64,000 bases of DNA from JAOARY01 sp045345765 (GCA_045345765.1 CP148265.1:1860001-1924000), one strand, 5' to 3'. Positions 1 to 9,723 are shown, counted from the first letter of the stretch. Made by a program: numbers and translations. The notes: generated by a model from the letters alone, not told the origin.

Positions 1-264
1 AACCTTATCGTTGTCAGTTTTGAAAAATTCTGTACGTTCACTTTTTCTCACAATAGGACTATCTTCAACGCTCGATTGTATAAGTTCAACTATATTTATA
101 TCAAGAACTTCACATATATGTTGTAAATTACTCAAAGAAGGACTGTTTATATTTCTTTCTAGATTACTTATAAAACCACTAGAAAGTCCTGTTAAAACAG
201 CTAATTCTTTTATTGTAAGATTTTTTTGTTTTCTAAAATATTTAATTTTTTCTCCAAGCTCCAT
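1..264 (-). CDS. XRE-family transcriptional regulator, C-terminus cut by window edge
   Basis: Partial gene: only the first 88 codons lie in the window and the frame runs open through base 1. Translation from the ATG at 264 begins MELGEKIKYFRKQKNLTIKE and gives a typical helix-turn-helix of the Xre/SinR type (residues about 5-60), including the turn TGLSSGFISNLERN followed by SPSLSNLQHICEVL. The SD AGAAAGGAT sits 6-7 bases upstream and fixes the start. After residue 60 the chain continues into a short linker (SSVEDSPIVRKSER); regulators with this linker often carry a C-terminal cupin, as the 4743-5300 protein does, but that part is outside the window. Its target genes cannot be told from here. 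Confidence 0.85.
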   Translation of the reverse strand, partial: MELGEKIKYFRKQKNLTIKELAVLTGLSSGFISNLERNINSPSLSNLQHICEVLDINIVELIQSSVEDSPIVRKSERTEFFKTDNDKV

Positions 265-662
265 CAACTACATCCTTTCTATTTTGTATAAAAAAAATTC
301 ATTAATCCCATTATAACATGTTTAACCCCAAATTGCTTTTAGAAAAAAATATGAGAATAAAAATGGCTAGTAGAGTTTGATATAAAAATAAGTAAATTAA
401 AAATTTAATAATAATATAAAAAAAACAATAAATATAGAAAAAGAAAAATTAAAGATATAATAATTTTTGAAAAATAAATATATAACACTTGTAACTATTG
501 AATTATAATTGATTTGAAATTAAAAAAACATATAAATTTAACATAAAATCATGTCTAAAAATGTTTAAATAGATTCAAATAGGTTATATAAATATTAATC
601 TAAAAAAGGAAAAACTTGCATAAAGCCTTTGACAAAAAACAAAGTATAAGGGAGTGAGATTC
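265..662. other. AT-rich intergenic region between divergent genes
   Basis: About 400 bases between the XRE gene (leftward) and the chemoreceptor (rightward). The sequence is almost pure A+T with many homopolymer runs. I see no ORF with an SD, no strong hairpin and no confident -35/-10 pair; a TTGACA occurs at about 629 but has no -10 at proper distance. It presumably holds both divergent promoters. Confidence 0.5.
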
Positions 663-3116
663 TTGTTCAGGAAACTATCTATTAAATGGAAAATTATGAG
701 TTATATGCTTGTGATAGCTTTGCTAGGAAGTGTTATAGGTTTTGTATCTATTTTTAGCATGAAAAAATTGGAGTCAAATTACAAAACACTCATTGAAAAG
801 GATATACCAATTCAAACAGTATTATGGGAATTAGACAGCTATCAAAATGCTATGAGCACTACTGAAAGAGGCGTTATGTTAAAGGCATTTACTGACGATA
901 TTAGAAAAGCAAATTATAATTTTATGTATAAATATTGGGATTATGTAAAGGAATTATACAAAAAGTCTGATGAATTAGTTTCATTTAGAGGTGGAGGCGA
1001 AAAATGGCAAATATTCAAACAAAAATTTGATCTTTGGATAATAGCACATGAAAAATTCATTGAAATGGCTGAAGATTATGAAAAGTTATTGGAAGAAAAT
1101 AAGATTGTAGAATCACAAGTAGCATATCAGGCATTGGCTCAGCAAAGTATAGTGAGTAGAAATACATTTGTTGATTCAGAAAATGTATTATTAGAGATAA
1201 TAAAAGACAATGAAGCTTTTGTACAAAATGAAGTTGTTTTGATGAATTCTAGTTTAAATAAAACTTTTACATTATTATCAGTAATAATGGTAATAACATT
1301 ATTATTAGCTTGCGTAATTGGATATTTATCTGCAAGTAAGATTTCAAAGAGAATTAAAAAAGTTGTTGAATATTCAAAAGAATTATCTTTAGGAAATATA
1401 AATATAAATATATCCAATAAAGATTTAGGAAGAAATTCAAATGATGAAACAATAGTTTTGATGGAATCTTTTAATAGAATGAAAGATAATATATCATATC
1501 AAGCAACAGCAATTAATAGGGTTTCTAATGGAGATTTGGATTTTGATATGAATATATTATCCGATAAAGATCTTATGGGAAACAGTATAAATAAAATGAT
1601 AGAGAATATAAAAGTAATACTAAGTGGAATAAATCAATTAAAAGAAGATATATTGGATGGCTATATTGATAAAAAAATGAACAATGAAAGTTTAAATGGT
1701 TCGTGGTCAGATATGATATTAAACTTTAATGAATCATTAGAAGTATTGTCAGATAATTTAGAAAATATGCCTTTGCCTTTTATATCAATGGGTAAAGACT
1801 TTGAAATTAAGTATATGAATAGAAAAGCTTTAGAATTAGGAAAAATAACAAAGAGTGATTTGGAGTACGGTAAAAAATGTTATGATGTTTTTAGAAATGA
1901 TCATTGTCAAACACAAAGTTGTGGAACAAATAGAGCTATACAATTAAAATCATCATATCAGGCAGAAACTAAGATAGGAAGTGGAGAAAACGCTCAATAT
2001 GTAAATTATATATCAAATTCTATATTAGATAAGAGCGGTGAAGTTAGAAGTGCTACAGAGATAATAATAGACCAAACAAAGGTTAAGAAAAATCAAATAT
2101 TTATGGAAAAGGTAAATAAATATCAAGATAAAGCTGTTAAAAAATTACAAGGGAATATAGATGATTTAAAATTTGGAAAGCTGTCTTTAGTTAGAGGACT
2201 TGATAAATTTGATAAAGAACTAGAATCTGTTGCTAGTAATTATGTTCAAATAAAGAATAGTTTAAATGAAACAGTTTCTAATTTAAATTCTATGTTAAAA
2301 GAAATATTTATGGTAGCAGATCAAGTAGCTACAAGTTCCGATGAAATAGCAAAAGCTTCAACTTCAATGGCTAAAGAAATAACTGAACAATCGGCAGCTA
2401 ATGAAGAGATTGTTGCGAATATTGAAAATGTACAGAATATGACTCAACAGAATTTTGATATGGTTGAGGAAACTAAAAAATCTTCAGATGAATCAATTTC
2501 ATATGTAAATGAAGGAACCGATCAGATGGAAGAAATGCTTACTGTAATGAATGAAATCAATGAGGCTTCTGTTGAAGTATCTAAGATAATTACAACAATC
2601 CAAGAAATTGCAAATCAAACAAATTTATTATCTTTAAACGCTGCTGTTGAAGCTGCTAGAGCTGGTGAACATGGTAAAGGTTTTGCTGTGGTAGCAGATG
2701 AAGTAAAAGAGTTAGCTAGAAGAAGTTCAAAATCAGCAAAAGAAACGGAATCTATATTAAGAACTGCAATTGATAAGTCAGCAAGAGGTAAGGAAACAGC
2801 AAAGAAAACAAAAGAAGCATTTATAAATATAAAAAAATCATTTGATAATGTTGAGAATTTTATAACTAAGATAACTGAGTCATCTCATTCATTTTCTGAA
2901 GCGATAAATGAAATAACTTTAGGTTTACAACAACTTGCTATATCCACAGAAACTAATACTGCAACTGTTCAAGAAAATACAGCAGCTAGTGAAGAATTAG
3001 CAAGTCAAGCAGATACATTAAAAGGACTTATAGAGAAATTTGAAACATATGAAGAAAAAGATGAATTAAGAGCATATAACAAATATGAAGAAGATGAAGA
3101 AGTGTATATAAGTTAA
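663..3116 (+). CDS. Methyl-accepting chemotaxis protein with PAS domain
   Basis: A transmembrane chemoreceptor of about 817 aa. An N-terminal membrane segment (residues about 10-30) is followed by a helical outer domain of roughly 170 residues, probably four-helix-bundle type, a second membrane segment near 205-225, HAMP-like sequence, and a PAS-like domain near 365-475 (NMPLPFISMGKDFEIKYMN) with three cysteines (KKCYDVFRNDHCQTQSCG) that could bind a cofactor. The C-terminal signalling hairpin contains AVEAARAGEHGKGFAVVADE. The frame is open from a GTG at 654, but that codon overlaps the SD AAGGGAG; the TTG at 663 is about 8 bases from the SD and is preferred. No chemotaxis genes adjoin it. 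The gene stops just before an 8-bp tandem repeat and a terminator. The ligand is unknown. Confidence 0.9.
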   Translation: MFRKLSIKWKIMSYMLVIALLGSVIGFVSIFSMKKLESNYKTLIEKDIPIQTVLWELDSYQNAMSTTERGVMLKAFTDDIRKANYNFMYKYWDYVKELYKKSDELVSFRGGGEKWQIFKQKFDLWIIAHEKFIEMAEDYEKLLEENKIVESQVAYQALAQQSIVSRNTFVDSENVLLEIIKDNEAFVQNEVVLMNSSLNKTFTLLSVIMVITLLLACVIGYLSASKISKRIKKVVEYSKELSLGNININISNKDLGRNSNDETIVLMESFNRMKDNISYQATAINRVSNGDLDFDMNILSDKDLMGNSINKMIENIKVILSGINQLKEDILDGYIDKKMNNESLNGSWSDMILNFNESLEVLSDNLENMPLPFISMGKDFEIKYMNRKALELGKITKSDLEYGKKCYDVFRNDHCQTQSCGTNRAIQLKSSYQAETKIGSGENAQYVNYISNSILDKSGEVRSATEIIIDQTKVKKNQIFMEKVNKYQDKAVKKLQGNIDDLKFGKLSLVRGLDKFDKELESVASNYVQIKNSLNETVSNLNSMLKEIFMVADQVATSSDEIAKASTSMAKEITEQSAANEEIVANIENVQNMTQQNFDMVEETKKSSDESISYVNEGTDQMEEMLTVMNEINEASVEVSKIITTIQEIANQTNLLSLNAAVEAARAGEHGKGFAVVADEVKELARRSSKSAKETESILRTAIDKSARGKETAKKTKEAFINIKKSFDNVENFITKITESSHSFSEAINEITLGLQQLAISTETNTATVQENTAASEELASQADTLKGLIEKFETYEEKDELRAYNKYEEDEEVYIS

Positions 3117-3123
3117 AATGGGC

Positions 3124-3227
3124 AAGAGATTAAGAGATTAAGAGATTAAGAGATTAAGAGATTAAGAGATTAAGAGATTAAGAGATTAAGAGATTAAGAG
3201 ATTAAGAGATTAAGAGATTAAGAGATT
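3124..3227. repeat. Tandem repeat, 13 perfect copies of AAGAGATT
   Basis: Thirteen uninterrupted, identical copies of the 8-base unit AAGAGATT begin 8 bases after the stop codon of the chemoreceptor gene and end directly at the base of its terminator hairpin. The array lies in the transcribed 3' untranslated region. Perfect identity suggests recent slippage expansion, so the copy number is probably variable between strains. Confidence 0.97.
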
Positions 3228-3269
3228 AAAAAATGATGTTAGGGTAAAATATTCTAACATCATTTTTTT
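3228..3269. terminator. Bidirectional intrinsic terminator
   Basis: The stem AAAAAATGATGTTAG pairs with CTAACATCATTTTTTT across an 11-base loop. Runs of T on one strand and of A on the other allow it to stop both the chemoreceptor transcript (rightward) and the M24 peptidase transcript (leftward), which converge here. Confidence 0.85.
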
Positions 3270-3284
3270 ATAAATTTTATAAAA

Positions 3285-4361
3285 TTAATTTATGATTTTA
3301 AGATCTTTAGGATAAGAGTTTAATACTTCACAACCATCTTCTGTTACAAGTACTAAATCTTCTATTCTAACTCCAAATTCATTAGGAATATAAATTCCAG
3401 GTTCAACTGAGAATATCATTCCAGGTTCCAAGATTTCGTGATTAACACTTGATACATCACCAGTTTCATGAACATCAATGCCAATGCTATGACCTGTTCT
3501 ATGTGTGAAGTACTTACCGTAACCTTTGCTTTCTATATAGTTTCTTGCAGCTAAATCTATTTCACTAAATTTTGCTCCAGGCTTAACTTTTTCTATTGCT
3601 TTTTTATTTGCTTCTAAAACTGTATTATAAACTTCTTTAGCTTTAGAAGAAGCTTCTTTATAGAATACAGTTCTAGTCATATCAGAACAGTAAGAATCTT
3701 TTATACAACCGATATCAACTATTATGCTATCACCTGGTTTTAATGTTGAATTATCTGTTTCATGATGTGGGTCTGCTCCATTTTTACCAAAAGCAATAAT
3801 TGGATCAAATGAATGTCCAGATGTATTTAAATTTTTATATATGGAAGTAAGTTCAACTGCCATATCTTGTTCATTTTTTGCATCTGAAATATTATTTATA
3901 AGCATTGAAATTGCATCATCATTTAATTTTGATGCATTTCTCATAAGTTCTTTTTCTTTATTATCTTTCTTTTGTCTAATATAATCTACTAAGTCAGAAC
4001 CATTAACATACGATGATGCTATATTATAATCCATCATTTTAAGTAAAAATTTAGATGGCCAATTTTTATCTATACCTATTTTTTTATCATTATCAATGTA
4101 ATTAGATAATAGTTTTACACTATCATCAGTATCTTTAAACCATATTTTTTCTACTCCTAAATCAGCTGTAACTGGGAATAACTCATTTATAAATATTTTA
4201 TTTTCATTTTCTAAAGATATGTAAAGTGCTAACATTCTTTCACCTGGATGAATCCATTCACCAGTAAAATAAAATATTGAAGATGGATCTGTTATAAGTA
4301 TTTGAGGAATATCGTTTTCCTTCATTGTGCTTAAAAGTGAATCAACTCTATTTTGAATCAT
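3285..4361 (-). CDS. M24-family aminopeptidase P (Xaa-Pro peptidase)
   Basis: Cytosolic metallopeptidase of 358 aa, the usual size for the short bacterial Xaa-Pro aminopeptidase/PepQ-like proteins. The N-terminal creatinase-like domain (1-130) is followed by the pita-bread catalytic domain. All five metal ligands are visible: Asp216 (VDIG), Asp227 (CSDMTRT), His291 (HRTGHSIG), Glu320 (SVEPGIY) and Glu334 (VRIEDLV). It should remove N-terminal residues before proline or split X-Pro dipeptides during peptide use. Aminopeptidase versus prolidase cannot be told from sequence alone. Single-gene unit, convergent with the chemoreceptor and divergent from the XRE-cupin regulator. The ATG has a weakly purine-rich SD (GGGGGTTTTTTCT). 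Confidence 0.9.
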   Translation of the reverse strand: MIQNRVDSLLSTMKENDIPQILITDPSSIFYFTGEWIHPGERMLALYISLENENKIFINELFPVTADLGVEKIWFKDTDDSVKLLSNYIDNDKKIGIDKNWPSKFLLKMMDYNIASSYVNGSDLVDYIRQKKDNKEKELMRNASKLNDDAISMLINNISDAKNEQDMAVELTSIYKNLNTSGHSFDPIIAFGKNGADPHHETDNSTLKPGDSIIVDIGCIKDSYCSDMTRTVFYKEASSKAKEVYNTVLEANKKAIEKVKPGAKFSEIDLAARNYIESKGYGKYFTHRTGHSIGIDVHETGDVSSVNHEILEPGMIFSVEPGIYIPNEFGVRIEDLVLVTEDGCEVLNSYPKDLKIIN

Positions 4362-4742
4362 AGAAAAAACCCCCTATATAGTTATTTTATTTTCATAAAT
4401 TGAATATGATAATAATATCTATAGTAATTTTAACACATAAAAAATAAATTTATCATAAAAAACAATAAATTTATTTTTTAGAATATATATTTTCACCACT
4501 TGAATTAAGGTATAAATATAAAATACTTAGTGGATTAAAGAACTAGTTTTTTTTTAATATATAAAAACTGCACTCATTGACTTTAGATTATGATATAATA
4601 GTCTAGCAAATATTTAAATTATTGATAATTGATATTAAATAGAAATGATATTTATTTAATATATATAATATAAAAAATAAATTTATATGATATAGTTTTT
4701 TATTTAGATTTTGAAGCTTTTAGCTTAGGAAGGACGAAGATT
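4362..4742. other. Divergent promoter region with extended -10
   Basis: About 380 bases between the leftward peptidase and the rightward XRE-cupin gene. At 4591-4599 the sequence TGATATAAT forms an extended -10 element pointing right, with TTGACT 11 bases upstream (too close to serve as a normal -35). This probably starts the regulator mRNA about 140 bases before its ATG. A loose dyad CCACT...AGTGG spans about 4497-4534. Otherwise featureless A+T. Confidence 0.4.
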
Positions 4743-5300
4743 ATGGATATAAATATAGGGAAGAAAATAATGGATTTTAGAAAAGGAAAGAGTTTGACTA
4801 TAAAAGAATTAGCCTTAAAATCTCAAATAACAGCATCTTTACTTAGTCAAATTGAAAGAGGTTTGGCAAATCCTTCGATAAATACAATTTCTAAAATAGC
4901 TAAAGCTTTGGAAGTCCCAATACATGCATTTTTTCTAAATGAAAAAAATACAGATGACCTTGTGGTTAGAGCGCATAATAGAAGAAGTTTAAAATTTCCA
5001 CAAGGCGAGAATTTTACTTATGAACTTTTATGTCCGGATTTTAATGGTTCAATAGAATTTGCACTGATGACTTTAGAAGGAAATACAGCTTCATCTGCTT
5101 CTGAGGAATTTTTTATTCATAATGGAGAAGAAGTTGTATATATACTAAAAGGAAGAGTATATCTTTATTTAGATAATGATGTGATAATCTTAGAAGAAGG
5201 AGATAGTGTTAGAATTCCAGCTGGGATGAAACATAGATGGGAAAATCCATTGGAAGTAGAAATGAAAATGATATTTGCAGTAAATCCACCAATATTTTAA
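4743..5300 (+). CDS. XRE-cupin transcriptional regulator
   Basis: Cytosolic regulator of 185 aa combining an N-terminal XRE helix-turn-helix (residues 5-60; KGKSLTIKELALKSQITASL) with a C-terminal cupin_2 barrel (about 105-183) that contains the box FFIHNGEEVVYILKGRVYLY and RIPAGMKHRWEN. Proteins of this PuuR/SutR-like layout sense a small molecule through the cupin and often repress a nearby transporter or catabolic gene. The SD AGGAAGGA precedes the ATG. It is convergent with xylH and divergent from the M24 peptidase, so the peptidase is the nearest candidate target. No ligand can be assigned. Confidence 0.88.
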   Translation: MDINIGKKIMDFRKGKSLTIKELALKSQITASLLSQIERGLANPSINTISKIAKALEVPIHAFFLNEKNTDDLVVRAHNRRSLKFPQGENFTYELLCPDFNGSIEFALMTLEGNTASSASEEFFIHNGEEVVYILKGRVYLYLDNDVIILEEGDSVRIPAGMKHRWENPLEVEMKMIFAVNPPIF

Positions 5301-5360
5301 TGGATATAAAATTTTTAAGTCATTTAAAAAAATAAAAACAATTTAATATGTTTAAAATAA

Positions 5361-5462
5361 AAGGGGTATCACGCTAAGAAAAAATACAATAATATGTTTT
5401 GATTGTGTTTAGTTTACAACAAAGTATATTGTTGTTAAATATCTTAATGTGATAACCCTTAA
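5361..5462. terminator. Large hairpin between convergent genes
   Basis: The outer arms AAGGGGTATCAC and GTGATAACCCTT are separated by about 76 bases that contain their own small hairpin (AACAAAGTATATTGTT). It sits between the XRE-cupin gene and xylH, which converge, and would serve xylH on the minus strand through the T-run that follows there. The stem resembles others in this window. Confidence 0.65.
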
Positions 5463-5501
5463 TTTATTAATATAACAATTTATTTTATTTATGAATACTT
5501 T

Positions 5502-6644
5502 TTATTTACCTTTTTTCTTATTATATATATCTATAAATACTGCTAGTATAAGAATCAAACCTTTAACTATAAGTTGCCAATATGATTCTGTATTGAGAAT
5601 AGACATACCATTATCAAGAGAAGCCATTACAAGAGCACCTAAAACAGCCCCTATTATTGTTCCTTCCCCGCCTAATAAAGATGTTCCTCCAATTACACAA
5701 GAGGCAACTGCATCAAGTTCAAAACCATTTCCAGCATCAGTTGTTGCAGTTCCTAATCTTGCAGTTAATAAAATACCTGCAATAGCCGCCATCATACCCG
5801 ATATTATAAATATCTGTAAAGTTCTAGCTTTTATATTAATACCAGATAGTCTTGCAGCTTCTTTATTACCACCGATTGCAAAAACTTGTCGTCCAAACTT
5901 TGTTTTTGTAGCTACGTAATGAAGAATAAGTGCAAGAACGATAACTATTGCTATTGGCATAGGAATACCTTTATAAGAGTTCATGATATAAACAAATAAT
6001 AAAATTAAACATACATAGACTGAGTTTATAAGAATCTCTTTTTGCAAAGAGTTAACTTCAAAATTAAATTTTATACGACTCTGTCTTTTTTTAAGGGATA
6101 AATAAAATACTAATACACAAGTAATAATACCAAGAATCCACCCTAAATTAAATGGTATATATGCAGTTCCTAAAAATCTAAAATGAGGATGACTTGTTGG
6201 AATTGAGGCTCCTTGAGAAAGTCCCATGATAGCACCTCTATAAGCAAGCATACCTCCAAGTGAGGCTATGAAGGCAGGAACACCTGCATTAACCCAAGAA
6301 CCTGTAAAAATACCACATAGTATTCCAAGTAATATTGTTAGAACTATTGCTAAAAAAGGATTAAGATTAAAATGATACATAAGTAGAGCACAAACTCCAC
6401 CACTTAAACCAACTAAAGAACCTAAAGATAAATCTATATGCAAATTAACAAGAATCATAAACATTCCCATTGCTAAAACTGCTGTTACAGACATCTGTTT
6501 AAATAAATTTGATAGATTTCTAGGTGTTAAAAAGGTCTTTGAACTATCTAAGAAATAAAATAAAATCCATATCCCTATAAGTGCAACAATCATTGTGTAT
6601 TTTCTTGTATCAATATGTTTTAATTTTTCTTTTAAACTACTCAT
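5502..6644 (-). CDS. xylH: Xylose-type ABC transporter permease
   Basis: Integral membrane permease of 380 aa from the ribose/xylose family (BPD_transp_2), with about ten hydrophobic segments. Typical family stretches include the cytoplasmic signature GGNKEAARLSGINI and the region AVASCVIGGTSLLGGEGT. It should form the membrane channel that moves sugar delivered by XylF, driven by XylG. Its ATG overlaps the last 8 bases of xylG, indicating translational coupling. Assignment to xylose rather than another pentose or galactose rests on the XylF homologue at the head of the operon. It is the last gene before the hairpin at 5361-5462. Confidence 0.9.
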   Translation of the reverse strand: MSSLKEKLKHIDTRKYTMIVALIGIWILFYFLDSSKTFLTPRNLSNLFKQMSVTAVLAMGMFMILVNLHIDLSLGSLVGLSGGVCALLMYHFNLNPFLAIVLTILLGILCGIFTGSWVNAGVPAFIASLGGMLAYRGAIMGLSQGASIPTSHPHFRFLGTAYIPFNLGWILGIITCVLVFYLSLKKRQSRIKFNFEVNSLQKEILINSVYVCLILLFVYIMNSYKGIPMPIAIVIVLALILHYVATKTKFGRQVFAIGGNKEAARLSGINIKARTLQIFIISGMMAAIAGILLTARLGTATTDAGNGFELDAVASCVIGGTSLLGGEGTIIGAVLGALVMASLDNGMSILNTESYWQLIVKGLILILAVFIDIYNKKKGK

Positions 6645-8166
6645 TTATATCTCTCCTTCCTGTTGCAAAATACATAATATCTTCTTGGGTTGCAGATGAA
6701 GAAAGTTCTCCTTTGAAACTACCTTCATGCATTACTAAAATTCTATCAGACATACCTATAATTTCTGGCAATTCAGAAGAAATCATAACAACAGCAACTC
6801 CTTGCTTTACAAGTTGGTTCATAAGAGTATATATTTCGTATTTGGCACCAACATCAATACCTCTTGTAGGTTCATCTAATATAAGTATTTTGGGTTCTGT
6901 CATAAGCCATTTACCAATTACGACTTTTTGTTGATTACCTCCAGAAAGGTTTTTAACAAGTTGTTCAATACTAGGTGTTTTTATTTTAAGCTGATCAACA
7001 TATTTATTTGTAAAGAATGTTTCTTTATTATTATCTAGTGAAATTCGGTGTAATACTTTATTTAAAGATGCTAGAGTTGTATTTATCATTATGCTTTGGC
7101 TTAAAACAAGTCCATTTCCTTTTCTATCTTCTGTAACTAAAGCCAAACCATTTTTTATTGCATCTTTTGGAGTTTTTATATTTACTTTTTTTCCGTCTAT
7201 ATAAATTTCACCTGTTGTATGTGAATATGCACCAAATAAACCCATAACGAGTTCTGTTCTACCAGCACCCATAAGTCCTGATATACCTAATATTTCTCCC
7301 TTTTTAACTTTAAAAGATACATTATCTACAAGTTTTTTATCTGGAATCAAAGGATTATATACGTTAAAATTTTTAACTTCCATTATTATATCTTCACTTT
7401 TATGAGTTTCTTTTGGATATCTATCATTTATCTCTCTTCCAACCATCATCTTTATGATTTTATCTTCATCCAAAGTATTAGTCTTATCAGTGGATATAGT
7501 TTTACCATCTCGTATAGTGGTTACTGTATCAGAAATCTCAAAGATTTCTTCTAATTTATGAGTTATTATAATGAAAGTAATCCCCTTTTCTTTTAATTCC
7601 TTTATTATTCTAAAAAGAGTTTCAACTTCACTATCTGTAAGTGCAGCAGTAGGTTCGTCTAATATAAGAATATCTACATTTTTTGAAAGTGCTTTTGCTA
7701 TTTCAACTAATTGTTGAACACCTACACCTAAAGTTTTAACAAGTGTATTGGTTGGAATATTTAATTTTAATTTATTTAAAAGTTCTTTGGCCATATAATT
7801 TAGCTTTTGTTCATCTATTGTCGTGTTTCCGTACATTGTAGGTTCGTTAGCTAGGTATATATTTTGAGCAACACTCATTTGTGGAACCAAGGCTAATTCT
7901 TGATAAACAATGGCAACGCCTTTACTTTCTGAATCTGCGATATTATTAAATTTTTGAATTTCATCATTTATGATAATATCTCCGCTATAACTTCCAAAAG
8001 GATAAACACCACTTAATACTTTCATAAGAGTGGATTTACCAGCTCCATTTTCTCCACATAGAGCATGAACCTCTCCTTTTTTTACTTTGAAAGTTACATT
8101 ATCAAGAGCTTTTACTCCCGGAAATTCTTTGGTGATGTTTTTCATTTCTAATATAAATTCGCTCAA
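6637..8166 (-). CDS. xylG: Xylose-type ABC transporter, double ATPase subunit
   Basis: Cytosolic ATPase of about 509 aa with two fused ABC domains, as in XylG, MglA and RbsA. The first domain carries Walker A GENGAGKST and a degenerate signature (LGVGVQQLVEIAKAL); the second has GLMGAGRTELV in place of a normal Walker A and LSGGNQQKVVIGKWL as its signature. One degenerate signature and one atypical P-loop are normal for this family. The frame is open to an ATG at 8181, but that ATG is part of the SD (ATGGAGGTG); the TTG at 8166 lies at proper spacing and is the likely start. The gene overlaps xylH and lies downstream of xylF beyond a terminator-like hairpin. Confidence 0.92.
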   Translation of the reverse strand: MSEFILEMKNITKEFPGVKALDNVTFKVKKGEVHALCGENGAGKSTLMKVLSGVYPFGSYSGDIIINDEIQKFNNIADSESKGVAIVYQELALVPQMSVAQNIYLANEPTMYGNTTIDEQKLNYMAKELLNKLKLNIPTNTLVKTLGVGVQQLVEIAKALSKNVDILILDEPTAALTDSEVETLFRIIKELKEKGITFIIITHKLEEIFEISDTVTTIRDGKTISTDKTNTLDEDKIIKMMVGREINDRYPKETHKSEDIIMEVKNFNVYNPLIPDKKLVDNVSFKVKKGEILGISGLMGAGRTELVMGLFGAYSHTTGEIYIDGKKVNIKTPKDAIKNGLALVTEDRKGNGLVLSQSIMINTTLASLNKVLHRISLDNNKETFFTNKYVDQLKIKTPSIEQLVKNLSGGNQQKVVIGKWLMTEPKILILDEPTRGIDVGAKYEIYTLMNQLVKQGVAVVMISSELPEIIGMSDRILVMHEGSFKGELSSSATQEDIMYFATGRRDINE

Positions 8167-8265
8167 ACAAAACACCTCCATAATAAGATTAAAAAGAATA
8201 TTTAAAAAAATTTTATTTTTAGAAAATAATTTGAAAGAAAATTTAGAAATTTTATTTTATAAATA

Positions 8266-8310
8266 AAAATGGGCTATCTCAATGCATATGCTTTTTGAGA
8301 TAGCCCTTTT
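8266..8310 (-). terminator. Intra-operon hairpin between xylF and xylG
   Basis: Arms GGGCTATCTCAA and TTGAGATAGCCC form a 12-bp stem, followed on the minus strand by a T-rich run. Placed after the binding-protein gene and before the ATPase gene, it probably lets only part of transcription pass, or protects the xylF 3' end, giving more binding protein than membrane complex. Confidence 0.8.
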
Positions 8311-8325
8311 AGTCTTATATTTATA

Positions 8326-9417
8326 TTACATATTTTCAGGTCTATCTTTTTCGTCTACATTTTTATAAACTTCTTCAAATGGATGATAATTGTCTTGAAT
8401 TATTGTATCCATCATATTTTCTTTATCTACTACTACTGGTTCTAATAGATAAGATGGAACATCTATCTTATTATTATTCACAGTATTATTAGTATCTATA
8501 GTTTCATTCATAGCTAATTTAATAGCTAAATCTAATGCTGTTTTAGCTAATTTAGGAATTGGTTTATAAACTGTCATAGTTTGTCTTCCTTCAACAATTC
8601 TTTGACAAGCAGCAAGTTCTGCATCTTGACCAGTTACAGGAACGATACCTACTAATTGTTGTTCAGAAAGTGCAGATATTGCACCACCAGCTGTACCATC
8701 ATTTGCACAAATAACAGCATCTACTTTATTTTTATTTGCAGTAAGAGCATTTTCCATATGTTTTTGAGCTTCAGATGGTTGCCAGTCTTTAGACATTTGA
8801 TCATAAACTAAATTGATTTTTCCTTCATCTATAAAAGGTTTTAATATATCCATTGCTCCTTTTTTAAATAGATGTGCATTATTATCTGTAGGAGCCCCAC
8901 CTATATAAACATAATTACCTTCAGGTACTAATTTAGTTATATATTCACCTTGTAAATTACCTACTTTTTCATTATCAAAAGAAACATATAAATCGACATC
9001 TGAATTTTTTATAAGTCTATCATAAGAAAGTACTGGAATATTTTCAGCATGTGCATTTTCTACTATTGCAGCAGCTACTTCAGCGTTATGAGGAGCTACC
9101 ATAAGTACATCTACACCTTGTGAAATCATGTTTTCAGCTTGAGCAATTTGTTTATTATCATCGCCATTAGCAGCCTGGATGATTATTTGAACACCTTTTT
9201 CTTTTGCTTGTTCTAATAAGATATCTCTATCTTTTTGCCATCTTTCTTCCTTTAATGTATCCATAGAAAAGCCTATTTTTATAACATCTTTATCCATTGC
9301 TTTTTCATCATCTTTTTTTGCATCTTCTTGATTAGAATTATTACATCCGATTAAACTAGCAAAACATAAAGTTGTTATTGTTGCTATTGCTAAAAATTTC
9401 TTAAGTCTTTTGTTCAT
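8326..9417 (-). CDS. xylF: Xylose-binding lipoprotein of ABC transporter
   Basis: Extracellular sugar-binding lipoprotein of 363 aa. The N-terminus has charged residues, a hydrophobic core and a lipobox ending in SLIGC (Cys25), so it should be anchored to the membrane. The mature part is a periplasmic-binding-protein type 1 fold. The stretches MENALTANKNKVDAV, GTAGGAISALSEQQL and the block GQDAELAACQRIVEGRQTMT closely resemble E. coli XylF as I remember it, which is why xylose is proposed. An upstream in-frame ATG exists at 9444, but the ATG at 9417 follows a strong SD (AGAGGAGGA) and gives a proper signal peptide. First gene of xylFGH; no xylose isomerase or xylulokinase gene is in the window. 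Confidence 0.9.
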   Translation of the reverse strand: MNKRLKKFLAIATITTLCFASLIGCNNSNQEDAKKDDEKAMDKDVIKIGFSMDTLKEERWQKDRDILLEQAKEKGVQIIIQAANGDDNKQIAQAENMISQGVDVLMVAPHNAEVAAAIVENAHAENIPVLSYDRLIKNSDVDLYVSFDNEKVGNLQGEYITKLVPEGNYVYIGGAPTDNNAHLFKKGAMDILKPFIDEGKINLVYDQMSKDWQPSEAQKHMENALTANKNKVDAVICANDGTAGGAISALSEQQLVGIVPVTGQDAELAACQRIVEGRQTMTVYKPIPKLAKTALDLAIKLAMNETIDTNNTVNNNKIDVPSYLLEPVVVDKENMMDTIIQDNYHPFEEVYKNVDEKDRPENM

Positions 9418-9723
9418 CAAAATATCCTCCTCTTTTACAATCAAAATTTAATACATTTAAGATTATAGCCATTTTTTTGGTTATAAAACAATAATTCTAT
9501 ACATTTTTAAACTTTGCTTAATATCTATAATGATTGTTGTTTATTGTAGTTTTATTTGGAAATATACTATAAGTAAGATATTTAATTTAGCAGATTAAAC
9601 AAGTTTATATAAATAATTTATTTAAAATGAATATTGAAAATAAATTATTTATATATTAAATTTTATACATAGGTTTGTTAATGATGTCAAAGGGAGAAAA
9701 TTATATTGGAAAGAGGTGCTAGT
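9418..9723. other. Divergent promoter region xylF / ROK kinase
   Basis: About 300 A+T-rich bases between the leftward xylF and the rightward ROK gene. Both promoters must lie here, but I cannot point to a convincing -35/-10 pair. I looked for a catabolite-responsive element (TGWAANCGNTNWCA) and for long dyads and saw none. Confidence 0.35.

Noticed and set aside
11..316. Rightward frame of 101 codons at the window start
   Set aside because: It is the antisense shadow of the XRE regulator, whose minus-strand translation has a clear helix-turn-helix and SD.
5491..5919. Rightward 142-codon frame inside xylH
   Set aside because: Pro/Ser/Thr-rich composition is typical of the antisense of a membrane protein gene; no SD.
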